Positions 43,525 through 54,556 of a DNA stretch of 64,000 bases are shown here, piece by piece. The notes under the pieces were generated by a model that worked only from the letters and a program-made list of their open reading frames with translations, was not told the DNA's origin and did not search any database. Source of the DNA: Adenophora triphylla var. japonica (taxonomy: Eukaryota; Streptophyta; Magnoliopsida; Asterales; Campanulaceae); assembly GCA_022495995.1 (NCBI GenBank), contig JAFEMH010002605.1, forward strand, positions 62,001 to 126,000, given 5' to 3'. Both the position numbers and the translations under genes were made by a program. Each line of letters opens with the position of its first letter. Position 1 is the stretch's first letter.

Positions 43525-46160
43525 GATGCCAAATACTTCAAGGCAGGACTTGAAGTTGTTATTGAGGATATTCAAAAGGATCCTATTGGTGCTGAGCTTA
43601 TCTCTTGTTTGAGAGATTCTGGAGTTCTACAACTCTATATCGTTGGGTAGAAATTCTTTGTTCCATCTCTAGTAGAAGAATTCTACTCCGGTGCATTTGT
43701 CATCGAGCTGTCCTCCAACGAGGAGAAGATCAACACTATTGAAGAAACCTTCGAAGATCTTCCCAAAATAAGGATTAGCAGTAATACCATTTGCTCAGTC
43801 CTCAACTTTGATGCAAACAAAAACTCTCTTGATTTGGATCAGGATATTCTTGACGGAGATTCTGCTGAATGCTTGGGTATTCATACGATGACTGGATTTT
43901 TCAAGAAAGTGGAGATTTGGGAGACCGACGAACTCATGACATCTATTGCTGCTCTTATATTTGGGTCTATATTATTCAAGCTTGGCAACACCAACAGATT
44001 CACTGGCTCTTAGTGGGATCTCTCTTGTGCTGTCAAGGAAAAGGTCAAGCTTAATTGGCCTGAGATTATATTCACGAGACTCATTGCCGAGGTTGATGTT
44101 TACAAAGAGGAGAAGGCAGCTGTTACTGCTAAGTATAAACCTTTTTGTAGGATGCTTACCAGAATTTTCCTTGCATTTCCATCTCTCCGCTCCTATATCA
44201 AGGTTACTGCCAACATCAAAGACCGATCTGTGAGGGACTTTGATTGTTCCCATCTTGAGGTGATCAGTAAGGAAATTGCCAAGAAGGCAAGCGCTGCTGG
44301 AGCTCCTCCTAAGGCCCCATCCAAGAAGAATGGCAAAGCTCATATTTCTAAAGACGTTGAAGCGCCTGGTCTAGGCATTCCTGAGGACTTAAGTGATGAA
44401 GGTTTGAACGAGGAAGCCCATCTTGAGAAAAGGCGCGCTCTGAAGAAAGGCAAAGGTGTTGCTGTACCTAGAGTCCCTGGCCTGGGATTGTGTGAGTTTG
44501 TGGAACTCAAAGGTCAAAAGAGGAAGGCTACGATTGTTCCTCCCAGCCTTTAAAAAAATGCTAATATCGCATCCAAAGAGCTCTAGAAAGATTCAGTTGC
44601 TGGTGCTCATGCCTTGGATACTATTTTTAGAGATTGGATAGAGGCTGTGAAGTCCGGCGCCTCCTCTGCTAAGGCACCACTACAAAAAAAGTCATTTTTA
44701 GGGACATCATTTTTTGGGTCGGAATAAATTACTTGTCCCTATTATCAAATTAATAAGACATCCAACTTTGATTTCTAATTTGGGTCGACGGTTGAGCCTA
44801 AAAGGACCGTGTTTTTCACTGCGCAAAAAAAAAAAAAAAAACAAAACAAAACAAAAAACAAACGGAAAAGGAAAAGGAAAAGGAAAGAAAAAAAGAAAAG
44901 AAAAAAGAAAGAAAAAACTAAAGAAAACCCTTCGCCTGTTCTCCCTGTTCTCTCTACCACGCTCCGCCCTCTTTCTCTCCCTCTAGCAAATCAACCGACG
45001 TAACCCCTTAAATCAAGCGATGATGCTGAGTCTCAGGGGGAGGAAATTCAGGCTAGATCTTCAGCTACTCCAGAGCACCTTACTTTGAGAGACAAGCCAG
45101 TGGTCGAAGAGATTGAGGAAGAAGAGGATGAGCTAGCTCTGATAGCCTGTGGTATTGTTTTATCACTCAGTATCGCAGATGTGGAGTGAGAGGTTACTCC
45201 ATATTTTTCTAGGACTCCCTGCTCCTCTACTCCATCCACTCCCCTTCTGTTAGCAGTTAAGGGTTCAGATCAGCCAGGGCCTTCTATTGAGGAAGCTCGT
45301 TAGGAGCACATTTTTCATGGTCTTACTCCTTCACCCTCCAGGCATACTTCCCCTCCACCTTCGTCTCCAAAACAACAAACTCCTCTTGTTCATACAACTC
45401 CTGTTCAGTCCAACACTTCCAACACCTCAATAACACTATCTGATCTCCGCCAGCTCCAGACCACCATGAACTCTATCTTGGATGGACAGACATCTCTTTA
45501 TTCTCAATTTGATCATATTGTTGCTGCTCAGACTAAGCTTCAGGAGCAGTTGGACGCTCATAGTGCTATACTTCTTGTCCAGGGTGAGGCTCTTGATGCC
45601 ATTAAGGGGGAGAGAGTTGCTGAACCTATAACAAAAGAAGACCTTGTTGGTTCCACCAATGCACTCTTAACCAACACTCTTACCAACCTCTTAGATGTGT
45701 TGATTGAGTGTATGGAGCAAGTTAGGACTGGTACCACCAGCAGCAGCGCTCTAGAAGATCTTTGCTCCTTGATTGACCGAATTGATTCGCTTAAGGAGTT
45801 CATCAGAACCTCTTTTGACAGTTCAGCTGCCAAAGCCTCTCAGCTCAATAAGGCTACCGCAGGTCAGTTCACTCATATTCTGGACTAATCCAACTATCAG
45901 GTTCAGATTTTTTCTGAAGAGATTGCAGTCGGCCATACTCACACTCACAACACTTTGGCTGCCAACCAATCTGCTAATCAGGAGAAGTTTTATTACCTTC
46001 ACCTTGGCCTCCAGACCACCCTTGCTAAAGCACGTCATGGAGCTACTGCTGAAACAACCTTGGAAGATAAGTTTGAGTCTATCCATGCTATTATAGAGTC
46101 TTCCTTCCTTCCCTCCTGTTTAGTTCTAGCTCTTTTTATTCTCTTTTTACTTTCTAGCTA
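43525..46160 (+). pseudogene. Copia A 3' ORF (SIRE envelope-like region)
   Basis: Conceptual translation starts DAKYFKAGLEVVIEDIQKDP, has an FVPSLVEEFYSGAFVIEL block and a Lys-rich region (44152-44553), and after the CACTA fragment continues with SSDDAESQGEEIQARSSATP, a Pro/Ser/Thr-rich part and a predicted coiled coil (45466-45888, TMNSILDGQTSLYSQFDHIV). SIRE-type elements carry such an additional ORF downstream of RNase H, sometimes called envelope-like; its function is unproven. Stops at 43648-43650, 45187-45189, 45301-45303 and 45886-45888 break it. No clear membrane segment is seen until a hydrophobic stretch near 46110-46150. Confidence 0.6.
44678..45003 (+). mobile_element. CACTA terminal fragment in the copia A 3' ORF
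   Basis: CACTACAAAAAAAGTCATTT with following TTAGGGACATC is a typical CACTA 5' terminus. The fragment then has TTGTCCCT and a long purine run of AAAGG/AAAAG (44825-44920) before the host ORF resumes near 45005. No TAGTG end is found, so it is truncated or internally deleted. Confidence 0.65.
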
Positions 46161-46598
46161 GTACTTTACCTCTGCTTTTGTTTTTCATTAATGCTTGTAA
46201 TATGTAACTCTGATCGTTAAGTATAAATGAAAAAGATGCATCATTGCTTTTACTTAAACCTTGTTTATCTCAAACCACTTGTTTGTAGAACAATGAATGC
46301 TTTACCTTAAACCTCATGCATATAAATCTTACATCTCATATTTCTCTCCAGGATGTTTAAACATTCAGTCTGAACGCATACTAAAACTAAAAAAAATCAT
46401 ATTATTTGTATGCACTGAATGGCGTTTCTGTCTTTCCTTATTATAATTTATAATCTTTTATAGGATAGATTAGAAATTTATAACACCGGCAAGTGTGTGA
46501 ATTAACTTGAGACATGATTTATCATACTTAGTCATTTGGACATGTTTTTATCAAGTATAATGAAATGCCTTTGTTATAGTGGGTAATGGATCAATCAA

Positions 46599-46610
46599 AT
46601 ATGGGGAGAT
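46599..46610 (+). other. Copia A polypurine tract
   Basis: ATATGGGGAGAT immediately before the 3' LTR, the plus-strand primer site of copia elements. Confidence 0.85.
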
Positions 46611-48038
46611 TATTGGGTATGCTGGCTCATACACTCCTAAAAACTATGTTAGATTTGATTGATACCATCACCTTAGTTATCTTACGGACTTTAGGACCCT
46701 ATGTAAGAAGTATTTATATTTCAATTTTTAGATAGTCCATTTCATAAAATAGGTTATGTGATAGGATTTGCACCTATTGTTTTGAGAAGCTCTGTTGGGT
46801 CAAGAAAAATTGGAGCGCAAATTATAGTTGTGGAGCTCCCCTCTCACGAGCGCCCTCAAGCTCCTCCTTGGTGCCCTAAGAGTTCTTATGAGCGCCTATT
46901 TGTTCATGATGAGTGCCCCTTTCTCCTCCTTGTGCACCCTCCCTAGAGAACTCTCCAAAGTGTTCTCATTAGAGCTCAAGACTCAAGCGCTCCCAACATT
47001 TCAACTCTCAGGCCTAGAAGATTTTTGAAGATATGAAGATCAACAGCCTTAGAATCATAAGGATCCTCTTATATGAAGACACAAGTCACAAGACAACTCT
47101 TATCCTTATCCAAATATTTTGTGTCTAATGGCTATATTAGACATGTGCTCCAATCAACACTCAACAACACATTGTCCTTAAAGCTTATCCAGAAAGATCT
47201 CCAACGGCTAGTTTTTGAAGCTCCCTATAAATACCCCATAACTTCAACCATTTGATGTTGCTTGAGATTTTGATTGTTATACCTCCATTGAAGATTTGAA
47301 GATTGCTTTCAAAATTCTCAGAAATTCAAGAACACCTTCATACCTTCATACATCCAAGCCCAGATTTCATACAAAGCCTTGTAACACTCAAGAATCATCA
47401 AGCTCTAGATCATACAGATTCATAAAGAGATTTTGATTCTTTGATACACACATACACACACCTCTAGAAGCTTGATTACATAGATCATAATCAATAGAAA
47501 CACCGGTTATAGTCTAGAATTTGTTCTTCATTTAAAGTAGTTGTTAATGTAATATACCTTGTAATCTCTCCGGCAAGAATCTAATACAAACTAGTGTTCA
47601 GAAATCCAATACTAACCATATTGGTAGAGAACTTAGATCTTTAACGATTGAACCTCTACAAATTACTTTATCTTACTTTCTGCACTTTACTTTGATGTTC
47701 ATAATTGTTCTTATCATATTTACTTGTTTGATATTAATAGGTTCAATATATTTGGTTGCATTGTGTTTGTGTTGAAATTGCCTTAGCTCCTCATTTTAAG
47801 CTTAACCCTTTTAAGCCAAACTAGCGCTCCCTTTGTGTGTGCGCCCTCTTGGTTTTTAGAGCACCCCTAACTTATTACGATGTGCATTTTACTCTCTCTT
47901 GAGGCGCTTCTCATAACAAGTTAAGAGATAGTAATCATTTGCCTTTAATTTGCAAAGGGGTTTGAAAAAGTTTCAAAACAACTATTTACCCCCACTCTAG
48001 CTATTTTTCACACCCTTGTTGCCCATTTGGTACCAACA
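46611..48038 (+). repeat. Copia A 3' LTR
   Basis: Colinear with the 5' LTR, ending CCAACA before the ACGTC duplication. It contains GAGCGCC/GTGCCC words at 46845-46995 and the same TATAAATA sequence near 47227. It differs from the 5' LTR at many positions, showing an older insertion than copia B. Confidence 0.93.
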
Positions 48039-48074
48039 ACGTCCCAACTTTAAAAGCAGAAAAAAACACTACAT

Positions 48075-48560
48075 TATTAGAGATGTCGGCAGGTAGTGGC
48101 CGAACAATATCCTTGTTTCGGAAAGTACCTACCGATTTTTCAAAATGGTTCAGCAAGTACCCGTCGATCTTCTGTAATTTAGGTAAAAATATATATTTTG
48201 GGCTAAAATTTAGGTGCTTAACATTGTTTTAACCTGAGTTTTACAAAAAAAATTCAAAAATACCCTTATTAGAGGTGTTAGCGGGAGGTGGCCGAACAGT
48301 CTCAATGTTTTCGGCAAGTACATGCCGATTTTTCAAAATGGTTCGACAAGTACCGACGGATCTTTTGTAATTTAGGTAAAACAATTTTTTTTTTAATTTT
48401 GGGCTAACATTAGGTACTTGACATTGTTTTAACATGAGTTTTAATTTTTTTTAAATACCTTTATATGAGGTGTCGGCCGGAGGTGGCCGAACAATCTCAT
48501 TGCTTTCGGTCAGTACCTGTCGAATTTTTAAGAAGGTTCGGCCAGTACCTGCCATTTTAC
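48075..48560. repeat. Central array: three about 190-bp units carrying TTCGGC palindromes
   Basis: Three tandem units begin near 48075, 48265 and 48460. Each holds about three palindromes such as TTCGGCAAGTACATGCCGA, TCGGCCGGAGGTGGCCGA and TTCGGCCAGTACCTGCC, followed by TGTAATTTAGG and a T-rich spacer with GGGCTAACATTTAG and ACTTAACATT. This is the MULE sequence directly right of the copia A insertion, between the two convergent MULE genes. Confidence 0.85.
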
Positions 48561-49040
48561 TGTAATTTAGGTTTTAAAAAAATTGGGCTAACATTTAGAT
48601 ACTTAACATTTTTTTAAAAAAAAATTTTGTTGTTGTTTTTTTTCTTATTTCCCTCGTAAATATAGCATTACAACAAAAATGACAAATTAATCATTGATTT
48701 ATTCGATGATTAATGTTTAAATTTAAAAAAAAAAAAGTCTTGCTTTTTATCAATAAATGAATTAGTGTTACCCATAACTTTAACTTTCACGAATTCCATG
48801 AATAGGAGATTTATTACACGCAATCCCAACTTTCAGCGACATATCAACGTTAATCAATCGTCTCACTACAAAAATAATTCCGTATTCATCATTTTTCAGG
48901 TTTTAATGTCTTTGCCTTATTTCTTGTTATATTATTTCATTTCTCTCCTTTGTCGAGAGCTTTTATCTTCTCTCCTATGTCGATAGTCTTTGCCTTCTCT
49001 CCGTGTTGAGAGGCTTTGTATTTTATTTGTTTTCATTGAT
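48561..49040. other. MULE interior without recognised gene
   Basis: AT-rich DNA with poly-T runs. An open frame at 48765-48986 has no recognisable domain and may belong to the LINE fragment's flank. Confidence 0.4.
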
Positions 49041-49049
49041 GCAATATTT

Positions 49050-49245
49050 GCGATACTTGGTTGGGCATTTCTTGCCTACTCAAATGCATTATTTTGGCAT
49101 GTCTTCAATGCCAAATTGTTCCCGTTTGGGGGTTTTCTGAATGCCAATATTAGGTCGTATCCAAGTGTAACTTGGAGAAGCGTTTGTGTGTCACAAGTCA
49201 TTGTTCTTAAGGGCTTTGATTGGAGATTTGGTTTGGAATTAGACA
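49050..49245 (+). pseudogene. LINE (L1-type) ORF2 fragment, zf-RVT region
   Basis: LGWAFLAYSNALFWHVFNAK followed by LFPFGGFLNANI and YPSVTWRSVCVSQVIVLKGF then DWRFG matches the pattern downstream of plant LINE reverse transcriptases (LGWRL...ARVLKAKYFP...PS-WRS-----V---G--WRVG). Only about 65 residues are recognisable, with no RT or endonuclease part and no poly-A tail. It is a short relic. Confidence 0.65.
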
Positions 49246-49449
49246 TTTTTAATCAAGATGTATTAGGCTTTTTTATTAAGGTAGACATATTGTTGGCGAT
49301 TGTTCGTCTATGTAAAAATATTTATCTTTGGGATTAGTCTCCGACTATTGTGGAGTACCATCTTTTTAAACTTCATTAATGCAATTTGTATTTTATTTGA
49401 TTTAAAATAAAGAATTTTGAATAATTAAACAAGGATCTTGAAAAATTAC

Positions 49450-49485
49450 AACCATCAAATTACGGGGAACATATTATTACGTTAC
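49450..49485 (+). repeat. Second copy of the AAATTACGGGGAACA block
   Basis: CAAATTACGGGGAACA and the following ATTACGT-type bases repeat, in the same orientation, the block at about 10037-10063 beside the OTU gene. Both copies lie just beyond the 3' end of a MULE gene. Confidence 0.8.
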
Positions 49486-49619
49486 AACCACCTGATCAAT
49501 CACAAAGACCAAATACAGTACTAAAAATAATTGTTCAAACGTCGCAATACCAACATAATACAAACATAACAAATTTAATGCCTTATTATACTACCCTGAG
49601 AAGTTGATGTCGTTGATGG

Positions 49620-51250
49620 CATTTGTGCTGCTGTGAGTACTCTAAAGATGACTTGCATAGCCTCAAGTGGACTGCTTGGTATTGTTTGCACAAGGCCAAA
49701 CTGTCTCAAGACCCGGTCAGGAAGATGTGGCTCCACGACATTTCCGACACCTATAGCTCCTTGATATATAACGGCTTTGGGAAAAGAATAATTAGAGTAC
49801 TATTATAGATTATCATTGATAGTCGTCTCTTCTGGTACTCGACATTACTGAAACGTTCGTTTATCAAGCAAATGTGATTTCCAAAAGAAGAATGATTGTG
49901 CAAACATGATCCACCACACCAAAGGCTTCTTATCTCATCTCGGCATCTCTAGTCCAAGTAGACTGCTTGGTATTGTTTGCACAAGGCCAAACTGTCTCAA
50001 GACCCGGTCAGGAAGATGTGGTTCCACGACATTTTCGGCAACTATAGCTACTTGATATAGAGCGGCTTTGGGAAAAGGATATTGATTTCGGATACCTTCG
50101 TACGACATCCAAATCACCTACAAATAAAAACATAAAAAACTCAATTAATATATTTTCATTTAAAAAAACAAAAATACATGATAAAAATGCTACATAAATA
50201 TACTTACATCTGTGTCCTTTATTATGTCAATGTGTTGCCTCTCAATATGCACGGAGACAATCGTCGATGGTTGAGGCCTTGGTGGTTACCACTTTAATGT
50301 GAGCAGTAAATTGGGTAGATAAAAGCTGATAAAATTGTTACTAAACGCAGAAAACCTCTCATAAACTTATGTATGCAATAAAGTTAAGTAGCCGGAAATT
50401 TGATGGCAATTTCACCTCGATCCTTTTCCTAGTTGCCGGTATAGATAAGCTAACGATCCAGCTCCCCAAGCATATGCTCCAATTGCCTCTTGTCTCTAAA
50501 TAAATCTAAGTAGATCGCACTAACACAAGTCCCGATCTTATTTGCAAAATTTGTGCTCCCCAATAAGTATAAGAGATATGCCTTCGCGATACACATAACC
50601 TTTGAGGTCTGAAGAGTACACATTGGGTGAGAACTTAGTTCTAAGCCATTTAAGATTCACTTTTACTCCCTTGGGGGTATTCTATTTTTAGCCGCTTTTT
50701 TTGTAACTCTCAAAATCTCAACAACTTTATCAATTGGTGACTGGATAGAATAAGCGGGACTCTCAAAAAAATGTTCACCTGCAATCGGAAGCCCCGTAAG
50801 ACAAAACACATCCTTTATAGTGATGGTCATCTACCCAAATGGCATATAGAAACTATTAGTTTCCGGATGCAATCGCTCCACGAAAGCATTAACCAACGTC
50901 TTATCCACGTTGTCATAAGCTCCACCTAGTAAGCATATCCGACCGGAATTACCAACAATATCTTGAAACAGCCCAAACAATTTCTCGAAATCTAACTTCC
51001 ACCGCTTTAACTTTCCAATATGGTTAATACATTTCAAAGTACAATCATTTTATCCTCCCATATATATATTTCGCCACATGTGTTTCATATGAAATGAGCA
51101 AAGTTTTGTACTTTGGGCCACCAAGAAATAAGATATCACCCCCACCTCCTCTATATCATCCTCATATGCATCCTCGTTTTCATCTTTCGATTCACTATCA
51201 TTTTGAGGTTCAGAAACATTCATTTGAGGTGAACTTTTCATATTATCCTC
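49620..51250 (-). pseudogene. Plant mobile domain (PMD, MAIN-like) gene, decayed
   Basis: Reading right to left: an acidic N-terminal part (51050-51241), then WKLDFEKLFGLFQDIVG (about 50960-51010), VNAFVERLHPETNSFYMPFG (50831-50893), MTITIKDVFCLTGLPIAGEH (about 50775-50832, after a stop), AYLLYLLGSTNFANKIG (near 50540-50590), and the PMD C-terminal signature PHLPDRVLRQFGLVQTIP (about 49960-50025). The PMD is shared by plant MAIN/MAIL proteins and by mobile elements, including MULEs. The MAIN and MAIL1 proteins act in transposon silencing and gene expression; what the transposon versions do is not established. Stops and gaps show this copy is dead. It faces the OTU-transposase gene tail to tail. 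Confidence 0.8.
49671..50085. repeat. Direct duplication of about 120 bp inside the PMD pseudogene
   Basis: About 120 bases starting GACTGCTTGGTATTGTTTGC occur at 49671-49790 and again at 49966-50085 with about nine differences. They encode the PMD C-terminal PDRVLRQFG segment, so the gene's last coding part was duplicated after the element degenerated, or as an exon duplication. Confidence 0.85.
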
Positions 51251-51509
51251 ATCTTGATATTCTTAGTCTCCTTGATATTCATACCCTCCCGGATTATACC
51301 CTTCATGCATACCTTCATATTTAATTATTTATACCCTTCTTCATTCAATAATAATTCTAAAAAAATAAATAAAAATATTATTGTTCAATTAAGATCTAGT
51401 TCTACTTTCTGGAAGTCACTAATTAAACATGATATAGATGGGAATCATGGTCTTTATTATAGCAACTAATATATAAAACTATTCATCATGTGAAACCAGA
51501 TAATATATA

Positions 51510-51930
51510 CTCCCTCCATCCCAGATCAAGGGTCCTCGGTGGGGATTTCATGCTTCTTAAGATATTTTTTAAAAAATGAATAAAAGTTAAATGTGGGATA
51601 TAAAATAGTAGTTAATGATTGATTTTTTTGTAAATATGTTAACTTTATAAGAGTATAATGAATGGTTTTTTTGTAATATGGGGTAGGAAATAGTAGTTAA
51701 TGATTGATTTTTTAATAGGAGAGAGAATGAGTGGGAGGAATAGTAAGTTAATGATTGGTTTTTTTGTAAATATGTTAACTTTATAAGGGTATAATGAATG
51801 TTTTTTTTTGTAAATATAATAAATTATAAGGGTATAAATATATTCAAAAACTTGCCATTTATGGAAATGGACTCTTGATTTGTGACGGACCAAAAGAAAA
51901 AGTAGGACTCTTGATCTGGGACGGAGGGAG
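51510..51930. mobile_element. Stowaway-type MITE 1
   Basis: Begins CTCCCTCCATCCCAGATCAAG and ends CTTGATCTGGGACGGAGGGAG, with TA on both sides (51508-51509 and 51931-51932). Inside, a block of TTAATGATTGATTTTTTTGT type is repeated three times. It has no coding capacity; it would be moved by a mariner-like transposase in trans. Confidence 0.93.
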
Positions 51931-52189
51931 TATTTTTTTCATTTTAAAGTATGCTTTTTTAGTAAACAGTTAAATCATTCACAACTTCCTATGATCATTC
52001 TTAATTCTTTTGCTACACTTTACGGAGGAAATTCCTTGCAAAATGTATGATGTTGTGGTAGATTGGTTTGGGTGGGATTTGTTGACATGTATGTCTCATG
52101 ATATATCATTTCTTAAAGAAAAAAAAAGATATAGGCACCATAGATGATGATAGAAGAAGGGGGAAAGTGGTTTTTGATAGTTGGATATC

Positions 52190-52345
52190 AAATTGAAGAA
52201 ATTCGACCAGGAGTGGCCGAAATTACTTCAAAATTCGGCATGTAGTGGCCTACAAATTGAAGAAATTCGGGCGGGCGTGCACGACAAATTGAAGAAATTT
52301 GACCACTCATGGCTGACTAGATCTTGAAATTCGCCCATCCATGGT
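52190..52345. repeat. Right array of TTCGGCC palindromes
   Basis: About five copies of a degenerate ATTCGGCCA...TGGCCGAA palindrome, for example ATTCGACCAGGAGTGGCCGA, spaced about 30 bases apart by TTGAAGAAATT-like words. It is the mirror partner of the left array, near the right end of the MULE. Confidence 0.7.
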
Positions 52346-52497
52346 CGAACCACGTCAATCCAGATTTAAACTAAACTTGAAACTATAACAACAAATATTT
52401 GAACAAAATTAAACCATAGGAAGTAATTTTCTAACATAAATACAAGATTTAAAGCAAACTTACATTGTTTTCCAATGTTTGACATTGTTGATTGACG

Positions 52498-52568
52498 TCG
52501 TCTTCTTCTTCTTTTACTTCTCCTCCTCCTCCTCCTCCTCCTCTTTCTTCTTCTTCTTCTTCTTCCCT
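52498..52568. repeat. (CTT)n / (TCC)n microsatellite
   Basis: Pyrimidine-rich triplet repeats CTT, TCC and CTT in succession. Likely leader DNA of the PMD gene on the opposite strand, or simple repeat. Confidence 0.9.
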
Positions 52569-53251
52569 ATTTCTCTCTCAAAAATCTAATTTTTCTCCTT
52601 CTCTCTCTCTTTTGGCAGTTAGAAGGGGTGGGTGTGGATGGGTGTATGAGAGTTAATCTATACTTATATAAAACAAGCATAGTGAAACTCCCGCCTAAAA
52701 CTGTCATTGTCAAATAGGAAGGGAAAATTCGTCATTATATTACAACAAGCTTAGAAATAAAAATGAAAAACAAAATAGAATTTCAATAGCATGAAGATGT
52801 GTCATTCTCAGCTTGAATTTGTGGACAAGTGGCTGCTTGCATGTGCCACGTGTATAGATGTAGGAGCTGCACTTAAAAAAAAATCAAACTTTGCTTGCTT
52901 TGTCTGATTTTGATAGCTTCCCGCTCAAGCTTGATTTGTAGGCAATTAGATTGGCTTTAGCGATTCACGGCTCAGTATAAATAACCATGTCCACAAAGCT
53001 GTTTTCATTGATTGTTATCACACTAGCAATAATCCAATATTGTAATGCTTCCATTCATTTGATCTGCATATAATGTGGAAAAGAGTAAAGCTATACTGCA
53101 ATCTCTATTCATTTGAGAAGGGATGCTTTAGAGATTCAAGGTTCATAGTAAATCCTGATTTTTTTTTTCAGTTCTACAGGAATGTTGGAACATAAATTTT
53201 ATTCCTATAATGCAGACATTTTTCAAATTTCTTTGTCAAGTGTATTTTAGG

Positions 53252-53296
53252 TCAAGGATCAACAGGAAGCAGTCTCAGTTTGAAGATCAGAAACAG
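53252..53296 (+). other. Possible captured exon, cut by copia B
   Basis: A pyrimidine-rich tract ending TGTATTTTAG precedes GTCAAGGATCAACAGGAAGC and following bases ending AAACAG, which would be followed by GTATGATTTT if the copia insertion were removed: a plausible acceptor, short exon and donor. In one frame it reads SRINRKQSQFEDQKQ. After the retrotransposon another piece bounded by TTCTGCAG and AAGGTATACC (about 60190-60233) follows. The source gene is not recognised. Confidence 0.35.
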
Positions 53297-53300
53297 GTAT

Positions 53301-54279
53301 TGTTAGTGTAAAACGCAGATGATATCCTGAATGATTTCCCAGATGATATCGTAGATGATTTCCTGTGCTGGAATTTATATAGTTGTACATTTCTTGATTA
53401 TTTATTTATGTACTAATGTGCTAATATGATTTGTATAGTATATGGTGTATGGTGTATGTCCATAATTCAGGTTGCAATATGATTGGAAAATGAGCTAGAA
53501 ACATGGAGAATTTAGAAAAGAAAGATTTATGCATAAATAACATTTTATGCATAAACCGTCCAAGACCTTCTTTGAGTTAGCAAACATTAAAAACGTGGGA
53601 AGACTTATTCAAAGGGTTTGTTGCTGATTCAAAGAGAGTACAACATGGATAAAGCTAGGGAGTACAAGGCGTTGAAGCTTGGGCTTGGTGATCAAACAAC
53701 ACGGTTGCTATTTTGAAGGAAAGTGGTTGCTTAAATTGAGGAACACTCCAACCACTTCCCCACTTCCTCCTCAACGTCCAAAACAGCCCCAAGGCTGTTA
53801 TTTTGAGTAGCCTTCAAGTCATTTGAAGACTATAAATGGGCAAGGTGTGGACATTTGAAGATATACCAATTTACACACATCTTTTACACTCCTTGCACAA
53901 GAGACAAAACACATCTTTGGTTCCGTTTGCTCTTTCTCCCATACTTTGTCTTTCCACTCTCAAGTACTTTGAACTTGATTGTGTTTTGGGTAGAATAGGG
54001 TTTGTGTTTTGATCTATTCGTTTTCTACTTGTAATAGAGTTAGGAAACTTTCGGCTTTGTAATCATTTATATAGTGAAGATAAAGTCTTGGCTTTTGAGC
54101 CACCCTCAAGTTATATAATTATATAACTTGAGAAAATTAACTCTTGTGTCTTTTAATTTCGCTGCAAAACTCTTTTAAAAGTTGTTTTATTTCGGAGTGT
54201 GTGTGTGCTATCCCAAGTGCTATCGTTGGTGCTGTTATCACCTTGGATATCACTTGTGATCCAGGCCGTGACAATTTCA
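53301..54279 (+). repeat. Copia B 5' LTR
   Basis: TGTTAGTGTAAAACGC...GACAATTTCA. It starts with repeated GATGATATCC / GATGATTTCC words (53318-53365), has TATAAATG near 53831 as a possible TATA box, and ends with a hairpin-rich GTGCTATCCC...GTTATCACC region (54205-54254). Confidence 0.95.
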
Positions 54280-54281
54280 AT

Positions 54282-54293
54282 TGGTATCAGAGC
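54282..54293 (+). other. Copia B primer-binding site
   Basis: TGGTATCAGAGC two bases after the LTR, initiator-Met tRNA type. Confidence 0.95.
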
Positions 54294-54556
54294 CTATCAC
54301 TTGACGATACTAAGTGTTCGGTCCTTTTTGTCATGGCTTTGAATCTTGCTAATCCATCTCTAGGAAGACTTTTTATTCTTTATGTATATGTAAAGACTCT
54401 CTTGTGTCCGTGCATCAAATTAATTGATGTTTGGGCATTAAAGTCTATTCCTAATGTTCTTCTAATAGAATTCTCATTGAGGTCAGCCCTAAATCTAACC
54501 AAGTTGGTTCTCAAACAACTAGAGTCCGTTCATATATGGGTGTACCTTAGTGACAA

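Larger units (their letters stand above)
10065..48038 (+). mobile_element. Copia A: Ty1/copia (SIRE-like) retrotransposon, itself heavily invaded
   Basis: LTRs lie at 10065-11468 and 46611-48038, flanked by a perfect 5-bp duplication ACGTC (10060-10064 and 48039-48043). The primer-binding site TGGTATCAGAGC matches the initiator-Met tRNA used by plant copia elements. Domain order is gag, zinc knuckle, protease, integrase, reverse transcriptase, RNase H, then a long 3' region with an additional ORF, an order fitting the SIRE/Maximus lineage. Many stops and frameshifts, plus divergent LTRs (including a roughly 20-bp gap near the start of the 5' LTR), show it is old and dead. Insertions inside it: CACTA 2, a copia solo LTR containing a gypsy element, and a CACTA fragment. 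Confidence 0.95.

Noticed and set aside
44775..45003. Lys/Arg-rich or Phe-rich open frames near the CACTA fragment
   Set aside because: They translate the A/G-rich purine run and are low complexity.
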